Shown here: positions 9,347 to 19,865 of the stretch, one piece after another
Numbering within the stretch: the first letter of the stretch is position 1
How the letters are laid out: each line of letters begins with the position of its first letter
The notes under the pieces: model-generated
Seen by the model: only the letters and a program-made list of their open reading frames with translations
Told to the model about the DNA's origin: nothing
Databases searched by the model: none
Program-made: the position numbers and the translations under genes
Assembly (NCBI GenBank): GCA_019649035.1
Contig: BMAT01005044.1
Coordinates: 37,577 to 60,948, forward strand
Length of the DNA: 23,372 bases
From: Elysia marginata
Lineage: Eukaryota > Mollusca > Gastropoda > Plakobranchidae
Direction of reading: 5' to 3'

Positions 9347-11796
9347 TCAAGAAGCGCCCTCTTCTTTGCATCTATTGTACATTTTAGGCTTTAGCCCATG
9401 AAGCATCATCTCCATGTTTTCTATCTGATTACCTGAGGTAAGGCTCTTATTCAATCCTTTATCTGTGAATAATTGGTATTTACCTGGAGAAGGAGGGTGG
9501 CAATGAGATGTTAATGTTGTTTGGTCTGTGACAGATTTCGAAGTAGACAAGGAAACATCTGTTTTCGTTGGTGTTTTTACAACAGAATGGCGTCTGAAGT
9601 CCATTATTTTGGTATTGTCGTAGTCTGAGGGTAAAACGAGGCTTCTGTGGTTTTGGAGATAATCCTCCTCATTTATTTTAGAAGAAAACGGTGATGACGC
9701 CCGAAGTTTAGAAGGCGTTGACTCGTTTCTGTTTTGCATTTTAATTGGTGACGGTTGCTGTTGCATAACGTTTTCTTCGGCCAACATCAGCTGATGACGA
9801 TAGAAATGATGATGGAAATGGTGATGTTGATGCAGAGATGGGTGAGATAAGAGAAGCTGTTGTTGGTCGTAATAAGTTTTATGATCTGGTGGTTGAGGGT
9901 AATCACCCTCAGAACTTATATGCGAGCCACCTTGAAAATGGGATAATGTATGCCCGGGTTGGAAGTCCGTTTTCGAATCCAAGGCGTTCTCTTGAGAAGA
10001 TTCGGGATGACTATGAAAGTAGGAGGACTTAGATGTGTTTTGGTAGGATTTACCGTGGGGCAAAAAAGTCTTTTCCTCGTAAGTCTTAGGACTAGGAGGG
10101 TCTGTTTCAGTTTTAATCAAAGATGAAATGCTAAAGGATTTTTTCTTTGGTTTAAGTTCCATCTTAGGTTCCTTTTTAATAGACAACGATTCGTTATTGG
10201 ATCTATCGCGGTTAATGCATGTCGTTCCGCTTTTGGAATCAGACAAAGGTAAATGTAAAGATTTTTTGGATTCGGAGCTTAGGGTATCTGTAAGTTCTGG
10301 AATAGGACTCCCAGACTGATCTCTGTCAAAACGAGATGGCGTTTTTGGTCTGTCTGGTTTGCTTTTTTCAAAAGGTGAACTTAAGAACGGGGGCTCTTTT
10401 GTATTATCAGTGACTGGTGAAATCGGTCGTTCCCGCTTTACTTGGTGGAAGTTTTTAGTTTTTGATATATTTTCAGATAATGAATCACCAACGAAGTTGC
10501 GATGATGAGGCGAACACAACTTGGAAGCTAGTTTATGATGAGAAAGATGTGAGTGGTTCTGTGTAGGAGATAAAGCTGATTTTGAGGGTGCCAAGGTCTG
10601 AAGACTTCCTGAGGGTAGAGCATGATGCTTTGGAGACTCCAAATCCGATGACGTTCTAGAAGACGCAGAGTGAACGGAGATTTTTCCTGCACTCATGGCA
10701 GCTGCCGCCGCCGCTGCTGCTGCGGCTGCATCTGCTGCTGCCTTCGCAGCTGCTGCTGCTGCAACAGCCCCTGGTGGGGTACCAGTTGCCGCTGCAGGGC
10801 TGTGCTGGCTGTAACGACTGAATCCCGGGTGTGTTGGCAGCCTTGAGGTGGCGGCTGCCTCCAAATTGAAAGGGATTCGAGGGTACAGAGGACCATCAGT
10901 TGGAGAAGTCGCGTCGGGATTTAAAAAAGGATTATTCTGGTGTTGTTTCATGGACAAGTAAAAAGGAAGAGCAGACTGGCCAAGTTTAAAGTTTTCAACT
11001 TCACCCTGGATGTTCTTGTACGATGATGAGGAGGAAGAAAGCGAAGGCAGCCCAGATGGCGGTGATGCCAGTAATGGCATAGACGGAAACTGGAAAGGAA
11101 GTGACGGAAACCCACTGGACGCAGGTCCAAACAGTCTCGAGGCCGCGGGTGATACTGAAGAAAAGAACCCCGTACCTCCTAACAAACCAGGATAAAGAAA
11201 AGCCGGATTGTACAGATGGGTGTTGCCTGGGGCAGTGATATGACTGCCAAGGCCAGCCATATTCTCCAACAGCTGTCGATGAGAAGCAGTGTATGGTCCG
11301 TTATGAGTGAAACTGTCTTTGATCGCATTGCGATGTCGGTCAGATGTGAAGTCCATTGAAGCTTCAGAAGCGTATTTAGATGGAGGCTTTGACCCTGAAT
11401 GAAAAATATTTCGATGAGCCACAACCTCACCTGCCTCTACAGGCTCTGGGGTTAACCTTGACTGCGTTAGGTTTGCTGGATGGTCTTTATCTTTGCTAGG
11501 TGATTCATCCCTGTTATATACAGTTCTAGGTGATTCCTCCTTAGGAGGAGTTATGGGGTCTTTTCTGTATTGGCCTTCTTGGGGATATTCTTCGTTGTTG
11601 GGACGTTCGATATCCAAGTTTGATTCTTGACGATTCTCTCGGTTATCAAGGGAAAAAGAGAGGGGTCCATTGGTGCTGTTTTTGTCTTGAGAAAGCCTTC
11701 TTGGCACCGGAGTCTTTGCATCTTCATGTGGAAAAGTTGCATTGGGATGGGGTGCATCCGAAGAATGACTGGTGGACATGACGCCGAGTGTTGTTT
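9347..11796 (-). CDS. Tbx2/3: C-terminal regulatory exon of Tbx2/3 with stop codon
   Basis: The last exon, 2450 nt, stop TGA at 9349-9347. It begins at the acceptor GTTTTGTCCTCAG (intron end 11797), whose phase matches the acidic exon. The open frame extends upstream to an ATG at 11812, but that ATG is intronic. Numbering codons from 11812: region 195-290 is rich in Gly, Phe, Pro and Leu ([30 protein letters not shown]) and resembles the LPF-L-Q and HPFLN segments of the TBX3 repression region. A poly-Ala tract is at 349-372, an eh1-like FSISSLI at 560-566, and SUMO consensus VKRE, IKKE and IKTE at 458, 545 and 566. A His-rich run is at 659-674, and a C-terminal motif [15 protein letters not shown] at 796-810 parallels the ELKSMEKMVNGLE motif of omb. 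Many Ser-Pro and Thr-Pro pairs suggest proline-directed phosphorylation. It is unusually long for one exon of this family. Confidence 0.93.
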
Positions 11797-14700
11797 CTGA
11801 GGACAAAACCATCAGATCTGTTAGCTTTGATAAGCGCTATAGGAAAACTTAAAATAACATGCTGAGAGTAAAACTATAATTAGGGTAAAGAACGTGGCAG
11901 AGTGGGAGCGGACGTGGCGCCGACGCGGAATCAAAGCATCTTTTTGACACTGCTTGGTTTTCTTTGCAAACAGACGGTGAGTAGAGGCAGCGCCGAGACG
12001 ACGCCGACGCGAAGCGAACGAGGTAAAAAATGTGATGCGAGTCCACTTTAAGCTGCAATTAAATTTCTAGCATTAAAGTATTTAAACGACCGCTAGGTGT
12101 GTAGTGTGTATTCTGTGGAGCTCAATCGACTTAAATCGACTGCAAGTGCAGAATGGACACAGCTGAGACATTGATCCTGGCGGTTTAGAAAAGGAAATGG
12201 CTTTACGAAAACGCCTGCGTGACGGTTCCACTGGTTTTTTTTTGTGTGTGTGTGCATCTTAGGGGCATCCTGGATTCAGCGCGTCAGAAAGATGCGCCGA
12301 AAACGCCTGCGAGACGCGTTTACTCTCTTAAATGGCCCTAAGACCAATCAAACCATGGACGCGGGAAAACATGTCTTGTCATTCTGAATCAACGACGTGG
12401 AATTTGTAAAACAAACTGGTCTTCAAACCGTTTTAAAAAACTTTCATTGGTATTCTCTTAGTCTTTTATAAAAATATATATATACATATTTAAGGTCAAA
12501 CTGCCTATCGTACTTAAGAACAATTTGTCAAGCTGAGTTGGACGGTATATCAATCATATAAGTTAAAATCAGTTATAAAAAACTTGGACCATACCTTCAC
12601 ATATTTCACTTCCTCTGTCTAAACGAACTCCAGTCCTTGAATTTGCCTCATTATCGTCATCATCAGATTCGTCGACGTCTATGTCCGTGCAAAGATCTTC
12701 GTCTTCCTCCTCACCCACTCGGCTGTGTCCACCACTTTCACCGCAGTTTTTACGAGAATCGAGGTCTTCGTCACTTTCATTCCCATCCCTGGGACGACTA
12801 TTGGAGCGATTGGTTTCTCTATGGTCATCACGAGAGGCTTTGCTGTGGAATACGTTGTCATCGTCTTCATCGCACCTGCGTTGCTTGTTCAGAGAACTAT
12901 AGCTCTCGTGGTCAGAGTTGTGTGCAGCAAGACGCCTGATAGAAAGAAAGAATAAAGAATGTGAGAATCTATATTAGAATCATTAAGCTGTGTGCTGATT
13001 CTATACTAATTCTCTGTCAGACCGCCTATTTTGCCTTTTGTCTCTACTTCTCTAGAATTACCTTTGTTGTTAGTTTTTTTCTAAATACAAGAAAGAGAAT
13101 GTTTGTATTGACATCTTTCTATAAATCTGCTAATCTTTGTGCCTTTGTTTTCAACCTACACGCCTGTTGATTCACTAAATATCTTTACTGAAGTTTACAT
13201 ATTGCAAGTATCTTATTGTCCGACCCAACGTTTTTGGAGCATTACAGGTACCAGTTAATAAAGACAGTAATACTCATCCTAATTATACAGCGTACGTCTA
13301 TTTCTTGAAGTAAGAATGCACATAGGGCAAACCATTCACTCCGACATGTTTCTTTGATTTCATTTTTTGGAGTTTTTGCCATATCAATGTTTAGATGTTG
13401 AGAATTTGGATTGGAGGCATAATGTTATTTTTTAAATATAAGTATAACCCTAAAAACGCAGACTAAAGCTAGTGCTAATAAGAACTTAAAGGACTTAAAG
13501 GATGTTGAACTTTACTTTTAATTTTTTTTCTTACTTTTGAAATTGGCGTGGAATACGTTTTAATTGTAGTGCTAGAGAAGATTTGTCTAATATTAAGTAG
13601 AAAGAAAGACAAAAAAACAACCAATGCAATACTTTTTATCGCCATGGTTACCAGATTAAGGAGATAAGCTAGTCAATGAGGGAAATCTATTAATGGTTTA
13701 AAACAAACCCTTTAGGGTTTGATTTTTGTGTTAAAGACACGTCTCTTCAAGGACGTTAGACTGTGCTTAGAACTTTCTTTAGCTGTAACGTAGGGCCTAC
13801 ATGCGGAGCTTTTTAAAAATTCACTAATGCCTTTTTATTCTATGGCATTATTTTCTAATCGTTTCATTCAGTTTTTAAGCTGCAACTATGACGGAGCAAA
13901 ATATATTTAGATCTGTATGGGTGTGTAGTACGTTATGGTGAATTGTTTGGGAGGCACATTAAGGTCCAGTTTAATAGATAACATAATAAAGAAAAGAGGC
14001 CCGTCTGAAAAAAATTGAAAAAAAATGATCAAAATGTTTATCAAAGGCCAAGTGAAATAAATAAAAGGCGACCTCCTATCCCCACAACCATGATATAAAC
14101 TTAAGATCTTGGTTGTCAACCACTATTTGAGAGATATTCAGCTCTTGGGGCTCTTTCTTATTTAACGCAACGGCACTGCTAGAAAGTAATTATACGGAGC
14201 GAGACAGCACAAAGATTCCCACTCATCATGACTTGTGACCGCTTTGTACACCAACAAAAACCATCAGTAAAGGGCAATGGCAAAGAGGAAATTTGCTCAT
14301 TTGGTGGGGGACGAGTTTTCTCCACGAGACTCTGAGAACGCCTCCCAAATCGTATCATCATTATCTCCGGCCCTGCAGTCTCGTGCTTGTACAAGGAACA
14401 CAAGAGCAGACCCTGCTCAAAGTAAACGTGGAGATTGGAACTCGATGAGATGTTGACAAAAGAAGGTGGCTATGGTTGGTTTTTCGGGCACTTGGAACGG
14501 CAACTGACCGGAAGATGAAGAAGATTTCGGGTCTCGATCCGGTACAAAGGTCAATTAGAAGGGATTCACCAGCAATCAGGCTGCCTTACAGACAGGGCTT
14601 TACAAAATCAGGCGATCGGCACACGCAACAAGAGAAGGGAGCGATGCAGAGAGGGGCGGGCACATGCAGTGGAGAACTGGAGAAATTTGTAAGAGCAATT

Positions 14701-16460
14701 CGCATGAACAGCTGCCCTGAGCAAATGCTTCGAACTATCGTAGAGGCACGGCGAAAATTCAGTCATTATGTACGATGTCATTACCATCTAAACACGGTAC
14801 ATAGGAGCTTGTGAAACAGTAAGTCTTAAACTTATGGCAGAAATCAAATTGTTACTATAGCACTGACAATAATTCAACTGAGTGTGGCTGATGTTGCATT
14901 TGTATGATCGACTGTATAATTTTTGGGGTTGACATTTATTTTCCTTTTCCTTGGTTTTAATCTGCCTCTATAGACATTTTTTATAAGATAGTTGCAAAAA
15001 AACCCTCTATTTCACGTTTAGATTTACAAACTGACAAATGATATATATTTATAGTATACAACGATCAGAGATAACAGTAATTCAGCTAAATATTTGCCAA
15101 GTACGCTCGTATAAAATAATCATAAAACACATTCTAAACAAAATGTATAAAACCAAGCCCATCTTTAGAATGAAAAGCTTACTTTTTCTCCCGCTTGCCT
15201 CCCCCGGAGTCCCGAAAACCTTTAGCAAACGGGTTATTATCAATTTTCAATTGGGTTATCTGAAAATAGAAAATAAAGAAACAATGAAAGCAGCAGCTAC
15301 TCTGACTTCCTTTTAATAAATCCATTACGCGTAATAGCTGGCATTTATATTTAATGTATCTAAATCTTCTGATCTAATCATAGTTATCGAACATAATGAC
15401 AATTTTCTCTGCCACGTTTTTTCTCACTTTAAGACGTCGCATATTATTTGTGCAAAATTATTTGAGAAAAATTGACTGTTATAAAGGTGTCAGGCAATAC
15501 ACAGTTAAAAAAAATTTCAAATGGAAATCATCAAATACTTAATTGTCAAAAATTTATGTTTTATGTGAGATATGTTGTAAAAAGAAATGTTCATATTCAA
15601 ATGTTTTTAAGCAGTTATGGTGATGTCATAAGAGTGGAAGCTTAGAAATAATAAACGTCAAATAAGCGATTAACAAAACCAGTCTACTGAAATCAATTTC
15701 CAATAGATGTCCGCGTACTGCACGTTGCATTATATATTGTAAGTTACAAAGGGTTTTCTAACGTTAAAGTTTCAAAGAAATACTGCAGTGAGAGAAAAAT
15801 GATTTTGTGCTATACTTTATATACATCGCATCGAAATCCAATGAATCCCTATGTGTTTGGCATACATTTATGTACTAGAAATGCTTCAAAATATGGTATC
15901 ATAAACTTGAAATAAAATAATAAGAGATTGAAACATCTAAACTACTATGAATTTGATGTTCCGCAAGTCAGTCTATATTAAATGCTCAATTTATGCTTTT
16001 TAAAAATATTATAGATACACAACTATAAGAAATCCGGATAGTGAAACTGCCAGCACCAGCACAAAATGTTTGTTACTAACTGCCATTACCCTTTAGAAAT
16101 CAGTTATGCATAGCAATAGAAAATAGTATCCAGAATCTTTTGGGTTTGCAATAACTTACAGTATCAGACTAAGAAAGCGTCAGCCTTAAAACATGTTTAA
16201 AAATAATGTTGATCACGAATGGATGTCTCTTGACTTGATAGACTCTTTTCTAAAGGTTATATCAGATCATGTTCAAAAGATGTTTAAAACATCACACTCA
16301 AACCATAAATTACCTTTTCATTTTGGTAGGCTGTCACAGCGATGAAGACGGTTTCTTCAAAGGCCAGCGTCTTCCACTCTACAAATGGCAACGCCATAAA
16401 GTCCTGCGTTCTTACAACGTGCAGTCGGGGCTGGTACTTGTGCATAGAGTTGAGAATTGT
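9347..16460 (-). CDS. Tbx2/3: Tbx2/3 (omb)-family T-box transcription factor, 3' part, four exons
   Basis: Locus entry: join of 16460-16314, 15259-15183, 12935-12595 and 11796-9347, minus strand. Every junction has GT and AG ends and phases agree (0, 2, 1). The 3015-nt sum gives 1004 residues plus TGA, and the gene is 5'-incomplete because the N-terminus and first half of the T-box lie beyond the window. Seen directly: T-box core (residues 1-49), T-box end and basic cluster KREKKR (50-76), acidic linker (to 189), long Ser/Pro/His-rich C-terminus. Family knowledge: Tbx2/3/omb proteins are nuclear, bind T-elements through the T-box and mostly repress transcription in patterning and organ development. 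Assignment to Tbx2/3 rests on HVVRxxDxxxLP in the core, the FRD-x-G-x-G-KREK signature after the T-box, an acidic DLC-type linker, the ALPFYL motif and the C-terminal motif [11 protein letters not shown], which resembles omb and TBX3. At over 1000 residues for the C-terminal part alone, it is longer than vertebrate TBX2/3 (about 700-750 in total). The exact paralogue cannot be fixed without the upstream exons. Confidence 0.9.
10700..10768 (-). repeat. poly-alanine-coding tract
   Basis: About 24 residues of nearly pure Ala, interrupted by one Lys and one Asp, in the last exon of Tbx2/3. All four Ala codons are mixed, so this is not a pure trinucleotide repeat and is probably replication-stable. 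Ala tracts are common in the repression region of TBX2/3 and omb. Confidence 0.85.
11797..12594 (-). other. last intron of Tbx2/3, with CpG-rich segment
   Basis: 798-nt phase-1 intron. The middle (about 11895-12325) is strikingly rich in CpG compared with the A+T-rich surroundings. It contains two short exact direct repeats: CGCCGACGCG at 11918 and 12002, and CGAAAACGCCTGCG at 12206 and 12298. A GT-run follows T8 near 12230-12253. An alternative acceptor (TTTTCCTATAG, exon from 11836) is visible but would put the last exon out of frame. No conserved coding sequence was found. An intronic regulatory block is possible; this is inference. Confidence 0.8.
12595..12935 (-). CDS. Tbx2/3: acidic linker exon of Tbx2/3
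   Basis: A 341-nt exon. The acceptor is TTTCTTTCTATCAG ending at 12936, and the donor GTGAAG|GTATGG starts the intron at 12594. One nucleotide completes a split Lys codon ([16 protein letters not shown]), 113 full codons follow, and the last nucleotide starts the Glu codon completed in the final exon. The protein is hydrophilic: Ser/Asp/Arg-rich, then strongly acidic near the end ([18 protein letters not shown], then DDDDNE). Vertebrate TBX3 has a comparable acidic stretch containing a DLC motif after the T-box, so I read this as the homologous linker. It lacks secondary-structure-forming sequence and is probably disordered. Open frames in the other five frames over this interval are shadows of the repetitive Asp/Glu/Ser codons. 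Confidence 0.92.
12936..15182 (-). other. intron of Tbx2/3 between T-box end and acidic exons
   Basis: 2247-nt phase-2 intron. Mostly A+T-rich with no recognisable transposon. A G+C-richer stretch at about 14160-14815 contains plus-strand open frame 14476-14814 (112 codons, many Arg, Gln and Gly) with no family I recognise. I see no splice signals or start context to support it as a gene. It may be a conserved non-coding segment or an old repeat. Confidence 0.8.
15183..15259 (-). CDS. Tbx2/3: T-box 3' end and basic cluster exon (25 codons + 2 nt)
   Basis: A 77-nt exon too short to stand out as an ORF. It follows a pyrimidine-rich acceptor ending TATTTTCAG (15260-15279) and ends at AAA AA|GTAAGC, with the intron starting at 15182. 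It reads [17 protein letters not shown], then SGGGKREK. The NPFAKGF segment is the T-box C-terminal helix whose Phe residues enter the DNA minor groove in solved T-box structures; it is fully intact here. The following GKREKKR (completed by the next exon) is a basic run that could serve as a nuclear localisation signal. D-S/T-G-x-G-K/R-REK right after the T-box is typical of the Tbx2/3/omb subfamily. Phase 2 at its end joins cleanly to the phase of 12935. Confidence 0.95.
15260..16313 (-). other. intron of Tbx2/3 within the T-box
   Basis: 1054-nt phase-0 intron that splits the T-box after AYQNEK, a position I recall as shared with other Tbx2/3 genes. The content is A+T-rich, without microsatellites or recognisable elements. 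Confidence 0.85.
16314..16460 (-). CDS. Tbx2/3: T-box core exon (49 codons)
   Basis: Encodes [16 protein letters not shown] at its start and [11 protein letters not shown] at its end: the hallmark strand-loop segments of the T-box DNA-binding domain. The acceptor is a clean polypyrimidine tract ending ACGCTGCAG (16461-16480). The donor is GAAAAG|GTAATT, with the intron starting at 16313. The exon is phase 0 at both ends. Its boundaries (before [10 protein letters not shown], after AYQNEK) match, as I recall them, those of vertebrate TBX2/3, which supports the model. The stretch between the two conserved blocks, [20 protein letters not shown], is divergent. Most Tbx2/3 proteins have a sequence close to RANDILKLPYSTFRTYVF there. 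The open frame runs past both splice sites (16284-16544), but the extra residues are intron and show no T-box similarity. Confidence 0.95.
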
Positions 16461-18817
16461 CTGCAGCGTAAGAAAAGAGAAATCAAGCGATGAAAATATA
16501 GAATAAGAATGAGGCTCGCACCATTGGAAATAAAGGACGATCAAAATTTAATGCCGGATATATTTTTATTGTATATCTTTCTTGTATGTCAAAGAGAAGA
16601 GAGTATGTCTTTGTAGTTGAGTCCTCGTTGGCGTACCTAACAGAACTTCATTGCTGTATTTTATACACAACTGTAATCGAATTATACATGTATTTGCTAT
16701 TGAGAATTCAATGGTGTTTTGAAAATCGTTTTAAATTTCTCCCAGAAAAGTTCAAACTATTTATATTGCCTCACTTGCTTTACAAGCTCATGGAGTATTT
16801 TCCAGCTTAGATGTTTTCTTCGTGACATCAGGCATATATATAATCTCAAAAACTTAACATTTTTTATTTCTTTACAGGCTATAGTTTGTTTCACATGACG
16901 TGTTATCTCTACAGAACACTCCAGAACGGCTCTGGACCAGTGATCTGTTTTTGTTTTCGCAAGTTGCGTTCGGATGTGACAGGGTGTGGGTGATACATAG
17001 TACTTTTTTCATAGTGTCTTGTATAGAGTGGTCCGGAGTCTTCCGTAAGGGATGCGCGTCGTGTGAAATCGGTTTAAAAAAGTTTGATAGGAAATACTTA
17101 TTAAAACAGTTGTTTTCTTCAATGTACTAGCAAGATAATGTTAAAATGCCCCTTCCATAGATGATATTGATAAAAGTAGTTGATGTAGTGTTGAAGGTAA
17201 ATACTGTTTGCAAAGAAGAAAGCAGTTGTAGATAAATTTTTAAGGGAAAATCACAGCGGTGTGTATTGTTTTCATCATCAATAGATCCACAAGGAATTAA
17301 ATGCCAGTGAAAATGAAAACTTAAAATAAAGGAAATTTCTCCTTGCCAATCCAATTAAGCACTTTAAACTAAATTTTTTCAACATTAATAGCAGGTTTTT
17401 GTTTATATTGCATTTGGAAGATTTTTTTATTTGCTCATTCAGTCATAATTTAAGTTAATAAGTGCTTCTTTTTCTTTCAAAAGAAGCCGTAAGATCTAAA
17501 TACTTAAGGTCACGTCAAATATGTCAGAATATGTTTTCGACGTTCTTAGCTTTTAATCTAAACCGATGCCTTGTTTGTATGTGCTTTCTACTTCTCGTGT
17601 CAACTGTAAAAAGGTTATAAAGGATCTTTCTTGTAGTTCAAAAATAACATAGAATTATTAAAACCCAAGTTTATGGATCGTTTATTGCAACTGTCATAAT
17701 TTTTCTGCCCTAGGTTTACAGTCTTCATTACGAAAGCCATGACCACAAAGACTACAAATAAATTTACATTGTCTCTCTAACCAACTGCGGTTAAGCTGGG
17801 CGTCTCAGTGTCGTAAATGCCAATTCTTTCGCACCAAGATCATAAGACGACTAACTTCAATCAATGCGGGTCGGTTTGTTTTTGCCAAGACGAAGTCGCT
17901 GTTTGTTGGTCAACGCAAATTAACCTGCTTAAGATAAGAAATGATGCCTCGCATTACCTTGTTCAAAAAAAATAATTTAGAATTGTTTTTCTGGCTATAA
18001 AGAGTAGAATTTCATATGATTCCACAACTGGTTTGCAGGATTCTTAAGAGTCAGACTTTACCAATACAACAAGGTTCTTAGATCGACGAGTTCATACCGG
18101 GTTTCGTAACGGCTGTACACAGCTGATACAAAATAAATCTAATTTTTTTTAAAAATTCCCAGAATTGTGAACATGCCTCGTCACTTTTTCAAAACATTGG
18201 ATACATAATGTGTATCCTTAATTTTTTCACAACAAAATCATATCGACATAAACTCTAAGGTGTTGTTGAAAAAAGATTTCCTGTTTTAATGTAAAATGTA
18301 AACACATTTACATTATGTTGTTTGTGCCAATTTTTTCTAGTGCTTCTCCTAACACTTTAGAGGCTTAGTTTAATTGCAAAGGTATAATTATGTGATAGGG
18401 TATACTGATCAATGGCAATCAAGCTGTTTGGATGTGCAGTAAAAAGGTCAATATTGTCTTTCTATGTATTTCTACACAGCCTCACGCACGAAAGACATTA
18501 TTTTGCTTTCTCCAACTGCCATGTTAAATCATGACAGGCAACCTCCACAATCTATTAATAGATTATCATTGTGCGCACCGACAGTATCTAGTTCAACCGC
18601 AAAACGTCACACGGACATCATTCGACAGTGTGGACCCAAACCTGGCCGGCAACACACTTAAATCGCTACATATACATGTACTGAGAATTAATGTAGCCCT
18701 CCTGCTGCTGACAGAGCGCAGTGGACAATCGGAGGCTATGCTCGAGCCGGTCGCCTTGTTTATTAACCCGAGCGGTTTGCCGGTGAATATTTTATGGTTG
18801 GACAAATCCCGTTAATA

Positions 18818-18836
18818 GAGACCACACACTGGTCTC
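18818..18836. other. small perfect hairpin in a G+C-richer island
   Basis: GAGACCA-CACAC-TGGTCTC: 7-bp stem with a 5-nt loop. It is inside a G+C-richer stretch (about 18480-18960) of the presumed upstream intron. May be chance; could equally be part of a regulatory or old repeat sequence. Confidence 0.35.
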
Positions 18837-19767
18837 CGTGGTCTACCATCTCCAGCAGAGGCAGAGAAAGATAGTATCTCTGAGGGGATCACGGCGCTGC
18901 CAACATGGTTGGGACGGATATGGCGAACAGACAAGCGGAGACGATGTGTCATGCATGTGGTTGTGGTGATGAGTTACGTCCAAAAAGAAAACGCCTTTAA
19001 TAGCATTTAGGATTTTAGAACGATGATTGCTTTGAAAGGCGAACTTGGGAAAAAGGGTAAATTAATTGAATGGTTTTCTATATCTATTACAATGCTTCGC
19101 CCCCAATCCCCCGCCTCTTGTGGGTCCTTTTTCCCTTGCTTTTGTCTTCTATACCAAATCTTTGCGGACGTATATACAGCCCTGTGATGCTTAGGAGACG
19201 TTAAACTTATTAAAAGTAATTCTATTGCATGATCAAAACTGTTAAAGGTCTTCTTATTCTGACTTAGCACGGTCATTGTTCAGGAAATACACATATAATG
19301 CGCCTCAGCTTATGTTTGTTCGGTCAAGCCAGGAAGTGATAAAACAAGAGGAAGTAGTTAAATAGCTTCAAAGATCAATAGGTCAATCAGAGCTGAAAAC
19401 AAGCGTTCTATGTGGCAATTCTAAGTGTTGACTTTGTGATATTGTGTGGAACTTGCTGTCTATACTATGCTTCTTTTTGGTTGGTAACTAAAAGAAAGCG
19501 CTGGCTAAAAACAACCGAGAGTCACTTGAAAAGCACTGCAAGCTTAATTGTACAAGAAAGTCACACACTAAAATACTGCTTGCTTAAAATGTGTGACTGT
19601 ATAATGTTACCATGAAAACTCAGGGAACTCGCCGTTATAAAATGTATCATTAGGCCTATGACTACATAAAACATTATCTGTAGTGGCACTTAACTTTGCC
19701 ACCACTGGTAAAACATCCACCTATAATATGGTAAATGAGATCTCCAAATAAACAACATCAAACTTTC

Positions 19768-19865
19768 CATTCTCACACACCCACACACACACTCTCTCTT
19801 TGTTATCTTCCAGACTCTATATCTGTCCACACTATACTTCCCTCTCATCTCCTCCGTTTTGTTCA
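19768..19865. repeat. CA/CT-rich low-complexity tract
   Basis: CACACACCCACACACACA followed by CTCTCT and further pyrimidine-rich sequence. It lies in the presumed upstream Tbx2/3 intron. Confidence 0.7.

Noticed and set aside
11797-11836. Alternative acceptor TTTTCCTATAG giving an exon start at 11836
   Set aside because: It adds 40 nt and shifts the frame into an early stop, losing the whole C-terminal region. The acceptor at 11797 keeps the phase.
12092-12101. T-box half-site-like AGGTGTG in the last intron as an autoregulatory site
   Set aside because: A seven-base match occurs by chance many times in 23 kb, and no paired site is visible.
12637-12955. Plus-strand frames of 73-100 codons opposite the acidic exon, and the 63-codon frame on the same strand
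   Set aside because: Shadows of the acidic Tbx2/3 exon, whose GAx/GAN codon bias keeps other frames open.
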